NCBI GenBank assembly: GCA_024449915.1
Contig: JAMZAV010000784.1
Span: 372,001-436,000, forward strand
DNA length: 64,000 bases
Direction: 5' to 3'
Origin: Sweltsa coloradensis
Taxonomy: Eukaryota; Arthropoda; Insecta; Plecoptera; Chloroperlidae
In this document: piece after piece, positions 1 through 13,756 of the stretch
How the letters are laid out: each line of letters opens with the position of its first letter
Numbering within the stretch: the stretch's first letter is position 1
Program-made: the position numbers and the translations under genes
Notes under the pieces: model-generated
What the model was told of the DNA's origin: nothing
The model's database searches: none
What the model saw: only the letters and a program-made list of their open reading frames with translations

Positions 1-1455
1 GCAGCATTTGCTGTATAATGTTTTCCATCAGTTCAACCTACATTGCTAATTACCTGCACTAATCTCTGCTGCATTCACCAATCTTCTTCTCCAACAACAG
101 TTAATATTTTTTAGTAACTAGGAACGAATTTAACGTCTCATTAAAAGTTCTGAACTCTGTCGTAATTCCGTCGAATTCAGGGCAAACATTTATATACCAA
201 GTCAGTTTGTATGTTGACTTTTTACATTTTACTGCCTGAATAAACCCTCGTTTTCAAGCATTCGAGCGAATACACGCGAATATAAAGGTTCTAGACCAAT
301 CAGCACACCCGACTTCATGGTCGAATAAAGGTTCGGATATTATTATTATTTGGCCCCGCAATTGTATCGGGAATTCCGTTTCCGTATTTTGAAGTTTTAA
401 TTCTTCTAGTCTCCCGATTATAGCTGAATCTTCGAATCTCGGATGGTGATTGGTCAATGTGGTCAACTCTACGTGAAGTAGTTTACTTCATAAATTTCTT
501 GTGAATACTAATTCCTATAATCGGACTGAGAGTCACCTATAGCGGTTCGAGACCTTGGTGGGGAACAGACTTTACCTGCCTTGTAGGTAGGGGTGCCAGT
601 TGTCAATTCCAACAATTCCAGACGGTGGGGGCTTATTTTGGCATTTCAAATGCACATTTTCACTTTTTCTACCGAGATTATACTAATTAATGTGCATTCA
701 CACACAATCACACTAGCATCACGTAATTGCTTTGCTGGTCGTAGACTTGCTAATCTAATGGATAATGGTATACTTGCTAGTATATTATACACAAATAGTC
801 TTGTCGCCTTAATTTATTATACATACATCTTTATCGTTAAAAAAGTTATAAATTTATTTATTAAAATGTAAATTCGTCTTGTAATAGTGTTAGTTGCGAT
901 ATTTAAAATAAAATGTGACGCTTGTCAACCCTTCTTGACGGCGAAGTGTTCTAGTATCTTGTGAATGCGCTCTCTGTGTAATTAAAGTGTTAAGAGTGTT
1001 CCAAGTCCTGCCCTGTCTTCTAGGGGGGGGGGGGGGATCCCCCCCGGGACTGGGGTGTGTACTTCACTCCGAGATGTGATTGCAATTACTCCCGGAATTA
1101 AGTGCCGCCTCTTCAAAGCTACGTTACTCACATTGTACCCAGCAGAAGTTGAATGAAAGCTTTCACGTCTAAGAATCTGATTCCAGACGTGTAATAACCG
1201 TGTTGCCAACTTCACCTGTATCACGCTCATTGCTATTCAACTCTGTTTGTCTTTGAGGGAAGTTCCACGCCATGTCAACCAACCATCACATATTTATGTT
1301 GTTTCGGCTCTAGTGGATTAATTCCGATTCTGTGTTGTTTGTAGGCGCGCTCTCATGATTTCAATTGGCTTTCACGTTGTGCCCGGAGATATGAATAAAA
1401 CATACACAAACTTTTGGCTCTCGGTCGTATTTGCCGTTTTGTTTCAACTTTCATT
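1..1455. other. Non-coding DNA left of the satellite
   Basis: No coding exon or RNA gene is recognised here. The sequence is AT-rich with short spurious reading frames. A run of 14 G (1023-1036) followed by a C run lies near the middle. The satellite array begins abruptly at about 1456. Confidence 0.6.
1023..1036. repeat. G homopolymer (14 bp)
   Basis: Fourteen consecutive G, followed within a few bases by a run of C, so the two could pair as a short hairpin. Similar G or C runs recur in the window near 14534, 38444, 40801, 45146, 57438 and 63177. Lengths of such runs are unreliable in assemblies. Confidence 0.8.
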
Positions 1456-4400
1456 CACGATGATAATCAGATTGGCAGGAACTGCACCATAAAGTCAGGC
1501 CTTGTCACTTGTGCTATACGTACTGTGTGTCAGCACTTTGACAATTAACGCGCGCTGCAGTGGTCACGTTGTTGTCTGTGAGGGTGAGATGAAGTGGCCC
1601 GTAGCTTACGAGCCCTCATTACGAGCTAGACACTTGACTTAATCGTCATTGAATGTCAAGGTGCTTACGATGATAATCAGATTGGCAGGAACTGCACCAT
1701 AAAGTCAGGCCTTGTCACTTGTGCTATACGTACTGTGTGTCAGCACTTTGACAATTAACGCGCGCTGCAGTGGTCACGTTGTTGTCTGTGAGGGTGAGAT
1801 GAAGTGGCCCGTAGCTTACGAGCCCTCATTACGAGCTAGACACTTGACTTAATCGTCATTGAATGTCAAGGTGCTTACGATGATAATCAGATTGGCAGGA
1901 ACTGCACCATAAAGTCAGGCCTTGTCACTTGTGCTATACGTACTGTGTGTCAGCACTTTGACAATTAACGCGCGCTGCAGTGGTCACGTTGTTGTCTGTG
2001 AGGGTGAGATGAAGTGGCCCGTAGCTTACGAGCCCTCATTACGAGCTAGACACTTGACTTAATCATTGAATGTCAAGGTGCTTACGATGATAATCAGATT
2101 GGCAGGAACTGCACCATAAAGTCAGGTTGTCACTTGTGCTATACGTACTGTGTGTCAGCACTTTGACAATTAACGCGCGCTCAGTGTCACGTGTTGTCGT
2201 GAGGTGAGATGAAGTGGCCGTAGCTTACGAGCCTCATTACGAGCTAGACACTTGATAATCGTCAAATGTCAAGGTGTACAATGATAATCAGATTGGCAGG
2301 AACTGACCTAAAGCAGCCTTGGTCACTTTTCTATACGCGGTGTCACACTTGACAATAACGCGCGCCAGTGGTCACGTTGTTCTGTGGGGTGGATGAAGGG
2401 CCTAGCTTCGAGCCCTCATTACGAGCTAGACACTTGACTTAATCGTCATGAATGTCAAGGTGCTTACGATGATAATCAGATTGGCAGGAACTGCACCATA
2501 AAGTCAGGTTGTCACTTGTGCTATACGTACTGTGTGTCAGCACTTTGACAATTAACGCGCGCTGCAGTGGTCACGTTGTTGTCTGTGAGGGTGAGATGAA
2601 GTGGCCCGTAGCTTACGAGCCCTCATTACGAGCTAGACACTTGACTTAATCGTCATTGAATGTCAAGGTGCTTACAATGAATAATCAGATTGCAGGAACT
2701 GCACCATAAAGTCCAGGCCTTGTCACTTTGTGCCTTTGACGTAACGTGCGTGTCAGCACTTTGACAATTAACGCGCGCTCGCAGTGGTACCCGTCTTGTA
2801 CCTACTAATGTTGAGGGTGGATGAATGGACCCGTAGCTACGAACCCCTCATTACGAGCTAGACACTTGGACTTAATTGTCGTCATGATGTCAAAAGGTGC
2901 TTACGATGATAATCAGAGTGGCAGGAACTGGCACCATAAAGTCAGGGCCTTGTCACTTCGTGCCTCATACGTGCACTGACGTAGTCAGCATCAGTGACAA
3001 TTAACGCCGCCGCAGGGTACCAAAGTTGCTTGCCTGATGAGGGTGAGATGAAGGGCCCGTAGCAATTACGAGCCCTCATTACGAGCTACATGACGTTGAC
3101 TTAATCCGTCACTTGCAAGCTCAAGGTGCTTACGATTGATAATCAGAATGGCAGGTAACTGCACCATAAAGTCAAGGCCTTGCACATTGTGCCTTACGTA
3201 CTTTGAGTTGTGTGTCAGCACTTTGAAAATTAACGCGCGGCTGCACGTGTTGTCAGGGTGGGTATGTTGTTAGCCTGTGAGGGTGAGATGAATTGCCGTA
3301 GCTTACGAGCTCATACGAGCTAGACAATTGACTTAATTGCGCAAATTGCATAGTCCAGGGCTTCGATTGATATCAGACTGCAGGACTGCACCATAAATCA
3401 GGCCTTGGTCACTTTTTGTGGCTGGATACGTGACTGTGTGTCCCACATACGTTGACAATTAACGCGCCTGCAAGTGGTCACGTTGATACGTCTGTGAGGG
3501 TGAGATGAAGTGCCCCGTAGCTTACGAGCCCTCATTACGAGCTAGACACTTGACAATTACACGCCGGTCATTGTCATGTAGTGTCAAGGTGCTTACGATG
3601 ATAATTCGATGCAGAACTGCCTAACCATAAAGTCAGGGCCTATGTCAATCTTGTGCGAATACGTAAACTGTGTGGTTCGCACTTTGACAATAACGCCGTT
3701 GCATGTACCCGCTGGTGTGTCCTGTGGAGGGTGGGATGAAGTGGCCCGTAGCTTACGAGCCCTCATTACGAGCTAGACACTTGAACTTAATCGTCAGTCA
3801 TTGAATGTCAAGGGCTTACAATGATCAATCAATTGGCAGGAACTGCACATAAAGTCAGGCCTGTCACTTTGACTTAACGTACGTGTTTGTTTCGATTTGA
3901 CAATTAACGCCCGCTTGCAGTGTCACGTTTTGTGCCTGTGTAGGGTGAATGAAGTGGCCCGTAGCTTATCGATCGAGGCCCTCAATACGAGCTAGACACT
4001 TGCTAATCGTACATTGATGTCAAGTGCCTACGATGTGATAATAGATTGGTCAGGAAGCGTGCACCATGAAAGTCTAGGCCTTGTCACTCGTGCTATACGT
4101 GCTGCGTGTCAGCACTTTGAACAAGTAACGCGTCGCTGACAGTGTTGGCAGACTGCATTGGTCTGTTGAGGTGGATGAAGTGGCCCGTAGCTTACTGACC
4201 CATTAACGGCGCTAGAGCACTTTGATTAATCGGGGTCAATGAATGTCCAAGTGCTTACGATGCATATCAGATGGCAGGAACTGCCTACTCATAAAGTCAG
4301 GCCTTTGTCACTTGGTGCTATACGTACTGTTGCAGCACTTTGACATTAAAACGCGCGCTGCAGTGGTCACGGTGTTGTCTGTGAGGGTGAGATGAAGTGG

Positions 4401-7400
4401 CCCGTAGCTTACGAGCCCTCATTACGAGCTAGACATCTTGAACCTTAATCGTACAATTGAATGTCAAGAGTCCTTTCATGATAATCAGTTGGGCAGGAAC
4501 TGACCATAAAGTTCAGGCTGTCACTTGGTGCTATAGTTACTTGGGGTCAGCAACTTTGACAATTAACGGCCCCTGACTGGCAGTGGTCACTGTTGTCTTG
4601 TGTCAGGTGAGGTGAGATAAAGTGGCCCGTAGCCTTAACGTAGCACTCATACGAGCTGAACTGTGACTTAATGCAATTGAATGTCCAGGGTAGTTTTGTG
4701 TGTTAGGATGAATGCAGATTGGCCTCATCGAGCACTGCTAACCATTAAAGTTCAGCCGTTGTCAACTTGGGACTATACGTACTGTGTGTCGCACTTTGAC
4801 AATTAACGCGCGCTTTGCAGTTGGCTCCGTGCACGTTTGTTGGGGGTATGTCCCTGTAGGGGTGGCGATGAAAGTGGCCCGTAGCTTACGTAGACCCATT
4901 CGAGCTAGATGAAATTTGACTTATGCGGTACATTGAACCGTACAAGGTGCTACGATGGGATAATCAGGTTTGGCAGAACTTTACACCAAAAGCGCGCTTG
5001 GGCACGTTGTGCTTAGGGAGCGATGGTGGCGTACTCACTGACATTAACCCCAGCTAGCAGTGGTCAATCGTACTGATGTCAAGGTGCTTACGTTGATAGG
5101 GTGAGATGGAACGTGCCACGTAAAGTCAGGTGTCCCTCATTACGAGGTCACACTTTGACTTAAGCGCGCTGCAGTGTACGATGTGTCTGGGTGTTAGAGA
5201 GTGGCAATCGATTGGCCCCAGTGAACGGCAGACCCAAAGTCAGCTTGTCAACGTTGTGCATACGTTACTGGCAGGTGCCATAGCGGCCTTTTGACTATAC
5301 GGCTGTGCGTGCCACTGACATTAACGCGCTTGCGTGGTCCGTGTGTGTAGGGTGGGATGAAGTGGCCCGTAGCTTACGAGCCCTATTACGAGCTAGACAC
5401 TTGAAACTTATATCGTGTAATGTCAAAGATGGCTACGGGAATGACATAAAGATTGGCAGAACTGCCATGTAAAGTGCAGGTCGCACTTTGACAATTACGC
5501 GGCTAGGTCACGTGTTGTGAGGCTTGAAAATTGCGAAGCTACGAGCCCTGCATAGTGAGCTAGACACGTGACTTAATCGTCATGTGAGGGTGAATGAATG
5601 TGGCCCGAGCTTAGACCCTATTATCGCCTAGACACTTGACTTATCTGTTCAGACTTTCAAAGGCGTTCGAGTGATAATCATTGTTGGAGGAACTTGCACC
5701 TAAAGTTCAGGCTTTGTCACTTGTTGCTTAATACTGACTGTCGGTGTCGATGAACCACGATTGGCGGAATTGAACGCGCGCTGAAAGTGGTTCACGTCTT
5801 TTGGTCTGCATGGTGGGATTAAGTGGCCCGTAGTCGTAGAGCCCTGGCATTACGAGCAGAAGCCCTGACTTACGATCGTCCATTGATGATACTGAGGTAG
5901 CTTAATGTCAAGGTGCTACGATGATAATCAGATTGGCAGGAACTGCACCATAAAGTCAGGTTGTCACTTGCGTGCTATACTTTACATGTTAACGCAGCAC
6001 TTGACAATTAACGTCGCGCTGTGAGGTGGGTAATGCCGTCTAGTAGTCCTGTAGGTGAGATGATAATGGTCCGTAGCTACGAGCTCATTAACAGCTAGAA
6101 CTTGACCATAAGTCACGTTCACTTGAATGTCAAGTATTGCTGTCAGATTACATAACGCGCGACTGCGCATGAAGTTGCAGGGGGGATGAGGCCCGTTTGT
6201 TACACTGTGCTATACGACTAGAATTGACTAATCATTTGAAGTAAGCGCGCTGCAGTTCGTATGTATGTCTGGGAGGGTGAGCATAAAGTGGCCGTACTTT
6301 GACAAGCCATTCGAGCTAGACACTTTGAAATTAATCGCCCTCATGAATGTCAAGGTGTCTTACGGATGATAATCAGATGGCAGGAAGCCTGCATCTAAAG
6401 CTAGGCACTTGTCAATCATTGTGCATCGTACGTGTGTCAGCACTTGACATTAACGCCACCAAAGTCAGTGGTCACTTGTTGTTAGTCTGTGGTCAGCATT
6501 GAATTAGCCGTAAGCGTCGAGCACCTTGTTTCTTGAGCGTGGGATAAGGACCCTTTGACTTACAGCCCTCATAAGCAGTACAGTGAATTACGATGAATTA
6601 ATCGATTGGCAGAACTGCAGACCAAAAGTCCAGGCCTTGTCACTTTGCTATACGTACTGTGGGTCAGCACTTTTGACGCGCGTGCAGGGTACGCGGTTGT
6701 CTGGTGGTACGTTGAAGTTGGCCCGTAGCGTTGGGACTCATTAGAGCGACCCTACTTAACGATTCTCATTAAGCGTTGACACTTAATCAGATTCGAACGC
6801 ACCATAAAGTCAGGCTGTCACGATGTATAATCAGATTGGCAGCAACTTGCAAAACCAGCTCTGCAGTGGTCGGCCTGTGAGGGTGGTGCTAATGGACGTG
6901 CTGCGGTCCCAGCACGACTGACATTACGCGAGTCTGCATGATGCAGGCACGTTGATATATGTGGAGGTGAGAATAAAAGTGGCCTTACTTGCTGAACCCT
7001 CATTACGAGTCAGCACTTTGAAACTTAATGCGCCATTGAATGTCACGTAGGTCTAGGGTGGATAATCGCCTAGGGTAGGAACTGCACCATTAAGTCAGAC
7101 CTTGACTTAATCGTCATTGGACTATCAGCTTACGTGTAATCAGCAGGAACTGCCAAAGTCAGGCTGTCACTTGCTTACAGTGGTCACGACTTTGATTACG
7201 CGCCCGTGGAGGGTGGAGTGAGTGGGCCCGTAGCTTACGAGCCCTCATTACGAGCTAGACACTTGACTTAATCGTCATTGAATGTCAAGGTGCTTACGAT
7301 GATAATCAGATTGGCAGGAAAGCGCACCATAATGGCCTTGTCTTGTGTGCCTTTAACTTACTCGGGCAGGGTCACTTGTTTGTGAGGGGGGCAATGAAGG

Positions 7401-10400
7401 CCCGGCTTACGACCTGTACGTTGACCTGCTGTAGGTCGATGAATGAAGGTGTGGATAACCCATGAAGTTACGAGCCTCATACGAAGGCCTTGTCACTTGT
7501 GACTTAATCAGCACTTTGAATCAAGGTGCTGCTGATGGTAATCAGATTGGCAGAGACTGAATGAAAGTCAGGCTACTTAGGCCTCATTGAGCTGACTTGA
7601 CGTACTGCGTGTCAGCACTTGACGAATATAACGCGCGGCTGCACTGTAAGCAGGCTTGTCTCTGTAAGGTACTTGGGGGTGCAACTTGCCAATTAACGCG
7701 TTACGAGGCCCTCAGTTTACGATAGAGACTTGAACCGTTTGTTCTGATCGTCACAGGCATTACGATGATAATCAATATGCAGGAACTGCACCATAAATCA
7801 GCTTGGCAGACTTGCCATAACGTACTTGTTGGCTATAGTCTGTGTCAGCACTTTGACAATTAACGCGCGCTGCAGTGGTCACTTGTTGTCTGTGGTGTTG
7901 AAGGTGGGACGAGTTGAGCCCTCTTACGAGCACCCCATTACGAGTCAGAACTTAGGTACTTTTAATAATCAATTGATGGTAAGTAGTCACGCTTGTACAT
8001 CAGATTGCTGGATGCAGCCATTAAATTAACGCGCGCTGCAGTGGCCTGTTGTTGTCTGTGGATGAGTAACTGGCTGTAGCTACTTGACCATTAACGAGCG
8101 AGCAGTGGTTACCACTATTCAAGTTTGTTGATAATGAGGGGTGAGAACTGCAAGTGGCCGTAGCTTCGAGCCTCATTACGATGCGTAAGCACTTGACAAT
8201 TAACCGCTCAGTGTCCAGGTGTCTTACGGATGGATAAGTGGACTTGCTAGGACTGCCACCTAAAGCTAGGCCTTGTCACTTGTCGTACTGAATGCGGTGT
8301 TCAGCACTAATTGACATTGAAGCGCACATAAAGCAGGGTCCTTGTTTGCTTTTCGTGTGTCAGGCATGGATTGAAATTGGCCCGTGAGCTCGAGCCCTTT
8401 TGTACGGAGGCTAGGAACTGTGCCACTTAGAGCCTCATTAATTCAAGGCTGGACTTACGATCATAATGCAAGTCTTACGAGATAAGTAGACTGCGAGACC
8501 ATAAAGTCAGGCCCTTGTCACTTGTGCTATACGTAGCTCGCATTTGACAACCACTTGCAATGTCGCGCGTTGCTAGTGGGTGGTAACGGCCCGTAGCTCG
8601 AGGCCTTGAGATGAAGTGACCCGTGCTTAACGAAGCCCTTCATTGAATCAGTTGGCAGAACTTGACCAATCATTAAGTCAAGGTGCTTACGATGATGATC
8701 AGCATGGTGAAAATAACCATGTCAGTGCCGTTTGTCATGGCTATACGGTACTGTGTTGTAATCACTTTGACAACTTAACCCGTGTGCAGTCGAGCACGTT
8801 TCTGTGCCTGAAGGGGGTCAAGGCCCGTAGATTACGAAGCCCTCATTACAGAGCTAGACCCTGACCTTGATGTGCATTTGGAATGTCAGGTTGCTTTACG
8901 AGATTAATCAGATTGCAAAGGGATTGCACGAATTAGGTATCAGTCCTTGTTTTTCACTTTTTGACTTATTAGAATACTGTGTAGTCAGCAACCTTTGACA
9001 ATTAACGGCCCCTGCCAGCTGTTCTCAAGTCCCCGATTTCTGTAAACTTTGAGGTGGGTGCAGTGGCCCGTAGCTACGAAGCCCCAAATTACGAAGCTAG
9101 ACACTTGAACTAATCGTACATGAATGTCAAGGTGCTACGATGATAATCATGATTGCAGTACTGACCAAAAGTCAGCTTGTCACTTGTGCTAACTACTGTT
9201 CAGCCTTCAATTACGCGCGCTGCAGTGTCACGTTGTGTCTTAGGGTGGAGAAGTGCCGTACTTACGAAGCCTCATTCGAGCTAGACACTTGATTTATGTC
9301 ACTGAAGTCAAGTGTTACGATGATAATCAGATGCGGAACTGCACCATAAAGTCAGGCCTTCACTTGTGCTATAGTACTGTTGTCAGCACTTAACAATTAA
9401 CGCGCGCTTGCAGTGGCACGTTGTTGTCTGTGAGGGAGGATAAGTGCCCGTAGTTACGACCTCATTCGAGCTAGACAAGACTTAATCATCATGAATGTCA
9501 AGGTTGCTTACGATGATAATCAGATTGGCAGGAACTGCACCATAAGTCCAGGCCTTGTCACTTGTGCTATAAAGTACTGCGTGTCAGCACTTTTGGGCAA
9601 TTAACGCGCGCCTGCAGTGGTCACGTTTTTTTGTCTGTGAGGGTGAGATGAAGTGGCCCGTAGCTTACGAGCCCTCATTACGAGCTAGACAATTGGGCTT
9701 AATCATTGAATGTCAAGGTGCTTACGATGATAATCAGATTGGCAGGAAACTGCACCATAAAGTCAGGCTTTGTCACTTGTGGGTATACGTACTGGTGTCC
9801 CGCACTTTGACAATTAACGCGCGCTGCAGTGGTCCACGTTGTTTGTCTGTGAGGGGGGGAGATGAAGTGGCCCGTAGCTTACGAGCCTCCATTACGAGCT
9901 AGACACTTGACTTAAAACGTCACTTTAATGTCAAGGTGCTTACGATGATAATCAGAAATTTGGCAGGAACTGCACCATAAAGGTCAGGCCTGTCACTTGT
10001 GCTATAACGTACTGTGTTGTCAGCACTTTGACAATTAACGCGCGCTGGCAGTGGTCACGTTTTTTCTGTGAGGGTGAGATGAAGTTGCCCGTAGTTACAG
10101 CCCCCTCTTAGAGCTAACACTTGACTTAATCGTCACTGAATGCAAGGTGTTACGATGATAATCAGATTGGCAGGAACTGCAACCCTAAAGTCGGCCCCTT
10201 TTCACTTGTGCTATACGGCTGTGTGTCAGCACTTTGACAATTAAAAGGCGCTGCAGTGGGCACGTTTTGTTCCCCGTGAGGGTGAGATGAAGTGGCCGTA
10301 GCTTTTGAGCCCTCTTACAGCTAGACCTGACTTTAATCGTCCCCCTGAAGTCAAGGGCTTTTCGATGATAATCAGATTGGCAGAAACTGCACCATAAAAT

Positions 10401-11085
10401 CAGGCTTGTCCTTTTGCTATCGTAAAGTGTGTCACTTTGACAATTAAACCCGCGCGCAGTGGTCACGTTTTTTTGTCTGTAGGGGTGGGATTTAAGTGGC
10501 CCGGGACTTACGAGCCCTCATACAGCTAGACCTTGACTTAATCGTCCCCTGAAAGTCAAGTTTCTTACGATGATAATCAGACTGGCAGGAGTTGCACCCT
10601 AAAGTCAGGCCTTGTCACTGGCTATAGTACTGGTGTCCCGCATTTGACAATTAACGCCCCGCTGCAGTGGTCACGTTGTTCGTGAGGGTGGAAGAAGTGG
10701 CCGTAGCTACGAGCCCTCATTACGAGCTAGACACTGATTAACATTGAATGTCAAGGTCTTACGATGAACCATGGCAGGAGTTGCACATAAAGTCAGGTTT
10801 GTCACTTGTGCTATACGTACTGCGTGTCAGCACTTTGACAATTAACGCGCGCTGCAGTGGTCACGTTGTTGTCTGTGAGGGTGGGATGAAGTGGCCCGTA
10901 GCCTACGAGCCCTCATTACGAGCTAGACACTTGACTTAATCGTCATTGAATGTCAAGGTGCCTTACGATGATAATCAGATTGGCAGGAACTGCACCATAA
11001 AGTCAGGCCTTGTCACTTGTGCTATACGTACTGCGTGTCAGCACTTTGACAATTAACGCGCGCTGCAGTGATACGTTGTTGTCTA
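1456..11085. repeat. Satellite array, 210-bp tandem unit
   Basis: The motif TGATAATCAGATTGGCAGG begins at 1461, 1671 and 1881, giving a 210-bp period, and the first units are essentially identical. The unit also holds a GACAATTAACGCGCGCTGCA block and an ACGAGCCCTCATTACGAGC block, useful as landmarks. The array runs about 9.6 kb, close to 46 unit lengths, and its last recognisable piece ends near 11085. From about 2100 to 10700 most units carry many one- to five-base insertions, deletions and substitutions, with occasional near-perfect stretches (for example around 7225-7320). The final units (10800-11085) are clean again. It has no coding capacity; the short reading frames inside it are by-products. 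Function is unknown; a heterochromatic satellite is the simplest reading. Confidence 0.95.
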
Positions 11086-11817
11086 TGACTGTCTGTGTCC
11101 TTTGTTGTCATTTTAATCTGAACTTGTAACTCTGTAATCACTGTGACAGGCTACAGAGGGCTTTCTAGCCCTGAATTAGCCTTCCTTCCCTTTGGGCAGG
11201 TAAAATTCATTAAAACTAGGAAAACGCTTAAGTCCCGCCGCGTTGATGGATGAGCTTTTGTGCAAGTTTTTAGTTTGCGTAGAATCACTTTTCCTTTGCA
11301 AGTGATTTTTGAATGAATTGTTGGTATAATTGTTGTCAAGTTTCTTTTGTTACTTTTTAATTGTTATAAACCTAAAAAAAAACTCATATTAAAACCTTTA
11401 TTCTATGGATTCTGGCTAACTTTCTCAACTTTTGCTTTCAAAAAGCAATTCATCACCATTACCTTAATGTCCATGTAAAATATGAATGTTGTAGCCCCAC
11501 CCATTTGGTCAGAATCGGCCCAAATGTCACGAAAATATCGCACTTAAAATCGAAAAAATATCGTAAAAGTATGATATTCATGAGAAATATTTCTTCGATT
11601 GTACCCAAAAACGTGGCAGGTCTAAGTTTAGAGATTTCGAAAGTCCCCTCCAATTTTTATCAAGATCACATATGCCGTTTGCCCGGTAGCGTGCGAACAA
11701 ACAGACAGAAAAACAAACAAAATAAAAACAATCAAAAAAACATTGGAGATACATTTTTTGAGGGGTCGGTGAAATTGAAGTCTTCGCTTCGCTCATCCGA
11801 TAATAATAACGTTTAGG

Positions 11818-11895
11818 CAGACTATCCATAAAGTATTTAAAATATTGAATGTCATTCAGACTATCCATAAAGTATTTAAAATATTGAATGTCATT
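11818..11895. repeat. 39-bp direct duplication
   Basis: Two adjacent identical 39-base copies, 11818-11856 and 11857-11895, each starting CAGACTATCC and ending GAATGTCATT. The perfect identity suggests a recent slippage or duplication event, or an assembly effect. Confidence 0.9.
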
Positions 11896-12715
11896 ATGCA
11901 AGTTTAATCTGTAAAAGTACAAACTGAATTTCAAAAAGGAAACGTATAGAATTTAAGACTCTTGTGTATTTATGTGTAAATCAACACTTTCCAATCAACG
12001 AATATAATTTTATTGGCCACTAAAGAAAGAATAAAATGAATGGCTAAGTATATGGTATTTATTCGCTGATCGATTTCGTCGGCGTCAACCGGGACACTTT
12101 TACAAAGTCCCTCTCTGAAGATGAGTTCTGCAACTGAGTGGGTATTTAAATGATGGTCCATATTATTCGTGTCAAAGGTTATCCGTCCTTGTAATTGCCC
12201 CCCTCACAGCTGAGACGATGCGCACCCCCTCTCGTCTTACGTCATCGCGGCGCCCACTCGTCGCGAGGGCGAAGAGTGCAACGTGGTGTACTCGTTTATA
12301 ATTAGCTCTGGGAATTGAAGCTTGGTAATATTTTAAAACTGGGGTAATACTCTGTAATGTATGTCAAGCCACGGTCTGTGTATTAACCGATGTCTTCTCT
12401 CTCCTTGCAGGTAAGACGAGTAGACGTCGTAGCTGCAGGCTAAGGTGGGACGACTTCCCTTAAGGTAGGACCGACTTCTAGGAGGTTAATTAAAAGTCTA
12501 ACGTCAGGGAGTACGTCCGTCCCTAGGTGGGTGGACCGAGGAGCACATACCCGATGTCCTCCTTAGCTGCGTGGCCAGCTGTAAAGTTGTAATAAACCTT
12601 GTGCATTCCACGTTTATACATACTGACCAACTAGGTCAAACTATACATATGTTTCAACTATGAGTTGACAAACCAACAAACATACAGAACTTCAGTAGTA
12701 ACTCTTGTCATAGTT

Positions 12716-12800
12716 TCTCAGTTGGTCAGAGCATGGAGTTATAAATAGTATCATCCAACTCCATGGTCAGAGCATCTGCCCGCACAGCAGATGGCCTGAA
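12716..12800 (+). repeat. tRNA-like fragment split by a small hairpin
   Basis: A tRNA A-box-like string (CAGTTGGTCAGAGCA) begins at about 12719. The piece GGTCAGAGCAT recurs about 47 bases later, followed by a CTGCCCGCACAGCAGATG stem-loop. Between the two pieces is an inverted repeat with arms CATGGAGTT and AACTCCATG. It looks like a tRNA-derived SINE head interrupted by a tiny palindromic duplication. No good B box follows, so it is a relic at best. Confidence 0.35.
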
Positions 12801-13686
12801 TGTGGGCATAAAACGAAAAGAAACCGACTAAAATACCTACAATGTATAATCTTGTGTGATTGGTGGAGGTGCCGGGTCGCTCTTCCCATGTAGAATCCCC
12901 CGTGTTCAACTACAGCCGAGCATTATATCCCCCTCTGTTCCCCAACTCAGAGATAATCACCCCCCCCCCCCACGGTGTGTACCCCGCCGCTCTCAGCCGG
13001 GCCTGTAGATACGGGTAAGCTGAATGTCTGAGAAACTTTACCGTCTCGTTGCTCAAACTCAATCCGGAGCTTTCGAAATTATTTCACGTCTTTCCTCAAC
13101 TTTCAAATCCTAAGCTTTTAAAATTATTTTTATGGGAAGCATTACAAGAAAAATAATCTGGGTTTACGTTTACCGTGGCAAATCTGAAGCTTCTTCCTTC
13201 TCGTGCGATCTGTTATGGGTGTTTGGTTAGTGAGATGGTTGCGAGTTGCGTTTGCGTGGTGTTGGGAACAGCTGCTGAAGGCTGGTTTCTATATCATAGG
13301 CGACATCGTGGGGAAAAAGAACAAGAACTTATATAGGATAAAATAGATAATTTGGCTGTTTCTACAACTGCTCGGAAACTTTAAGCATTGTTGTTCTTGT
13401 TGTGCCACCAGCCTTTTACAACACATCTCCCAATGTTCCCGTCAATCTTAAATCAGTAATTTTTAATTTGGATAAACTTGAAATATATTAATTTTGAAGT
13501 GCACCAAATTCGTTTAAACATAAACGTCTAATGATAAATTTGGTATGTTTGTCGGCGTAGTCATCAGAATAAATAGAAGTTTGTTGTTGTCATTGATGGT
13601 CGACTCCTGTTGACTAGCTCTTTGACACAACGTATTGTGTGGCCGCCTGGAATAGCTCTGCCTTGTAGTAAGTCAATCCACTATGT

Positions 13687-13688
<2 letters not shown>

Positions 13689-13748
<60 letters not shown>
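13689..13748. repeat. (TC)30 microsatellite
   Basis: An uninterrupted TC dinucleotide run of 60 bases. The opposite strand reads as a spurious arginine-glutamate repeat in one frame. Confidence 0.98.

Positions 13749-13756
<8 letters not shown>

Larger units (their letters stand above)
11086..13685. other. Non-coding DNA right of the satellite
   Basis: No coding exon is recognised. The stretch around 11500-11800 resembles an old transposon relic (A-rich, followed by a CTTCGCTTCGCTC string), but I cannot classify it. A splice-acceptor-like pyrimidine tract ending in CAG occurs at about 12395-12411, with an AATAAA string about 180 bases downstream. This is too little to call an exon. Confidence 0.5.

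Noticed and set aside
1456..11085. Possible CRISPR array or coding tandem repeat
   Set aside because: The units are contiguous 210-bp copies without unique spacers, the frames are short and broken by stops, and the context is eukaryotic.
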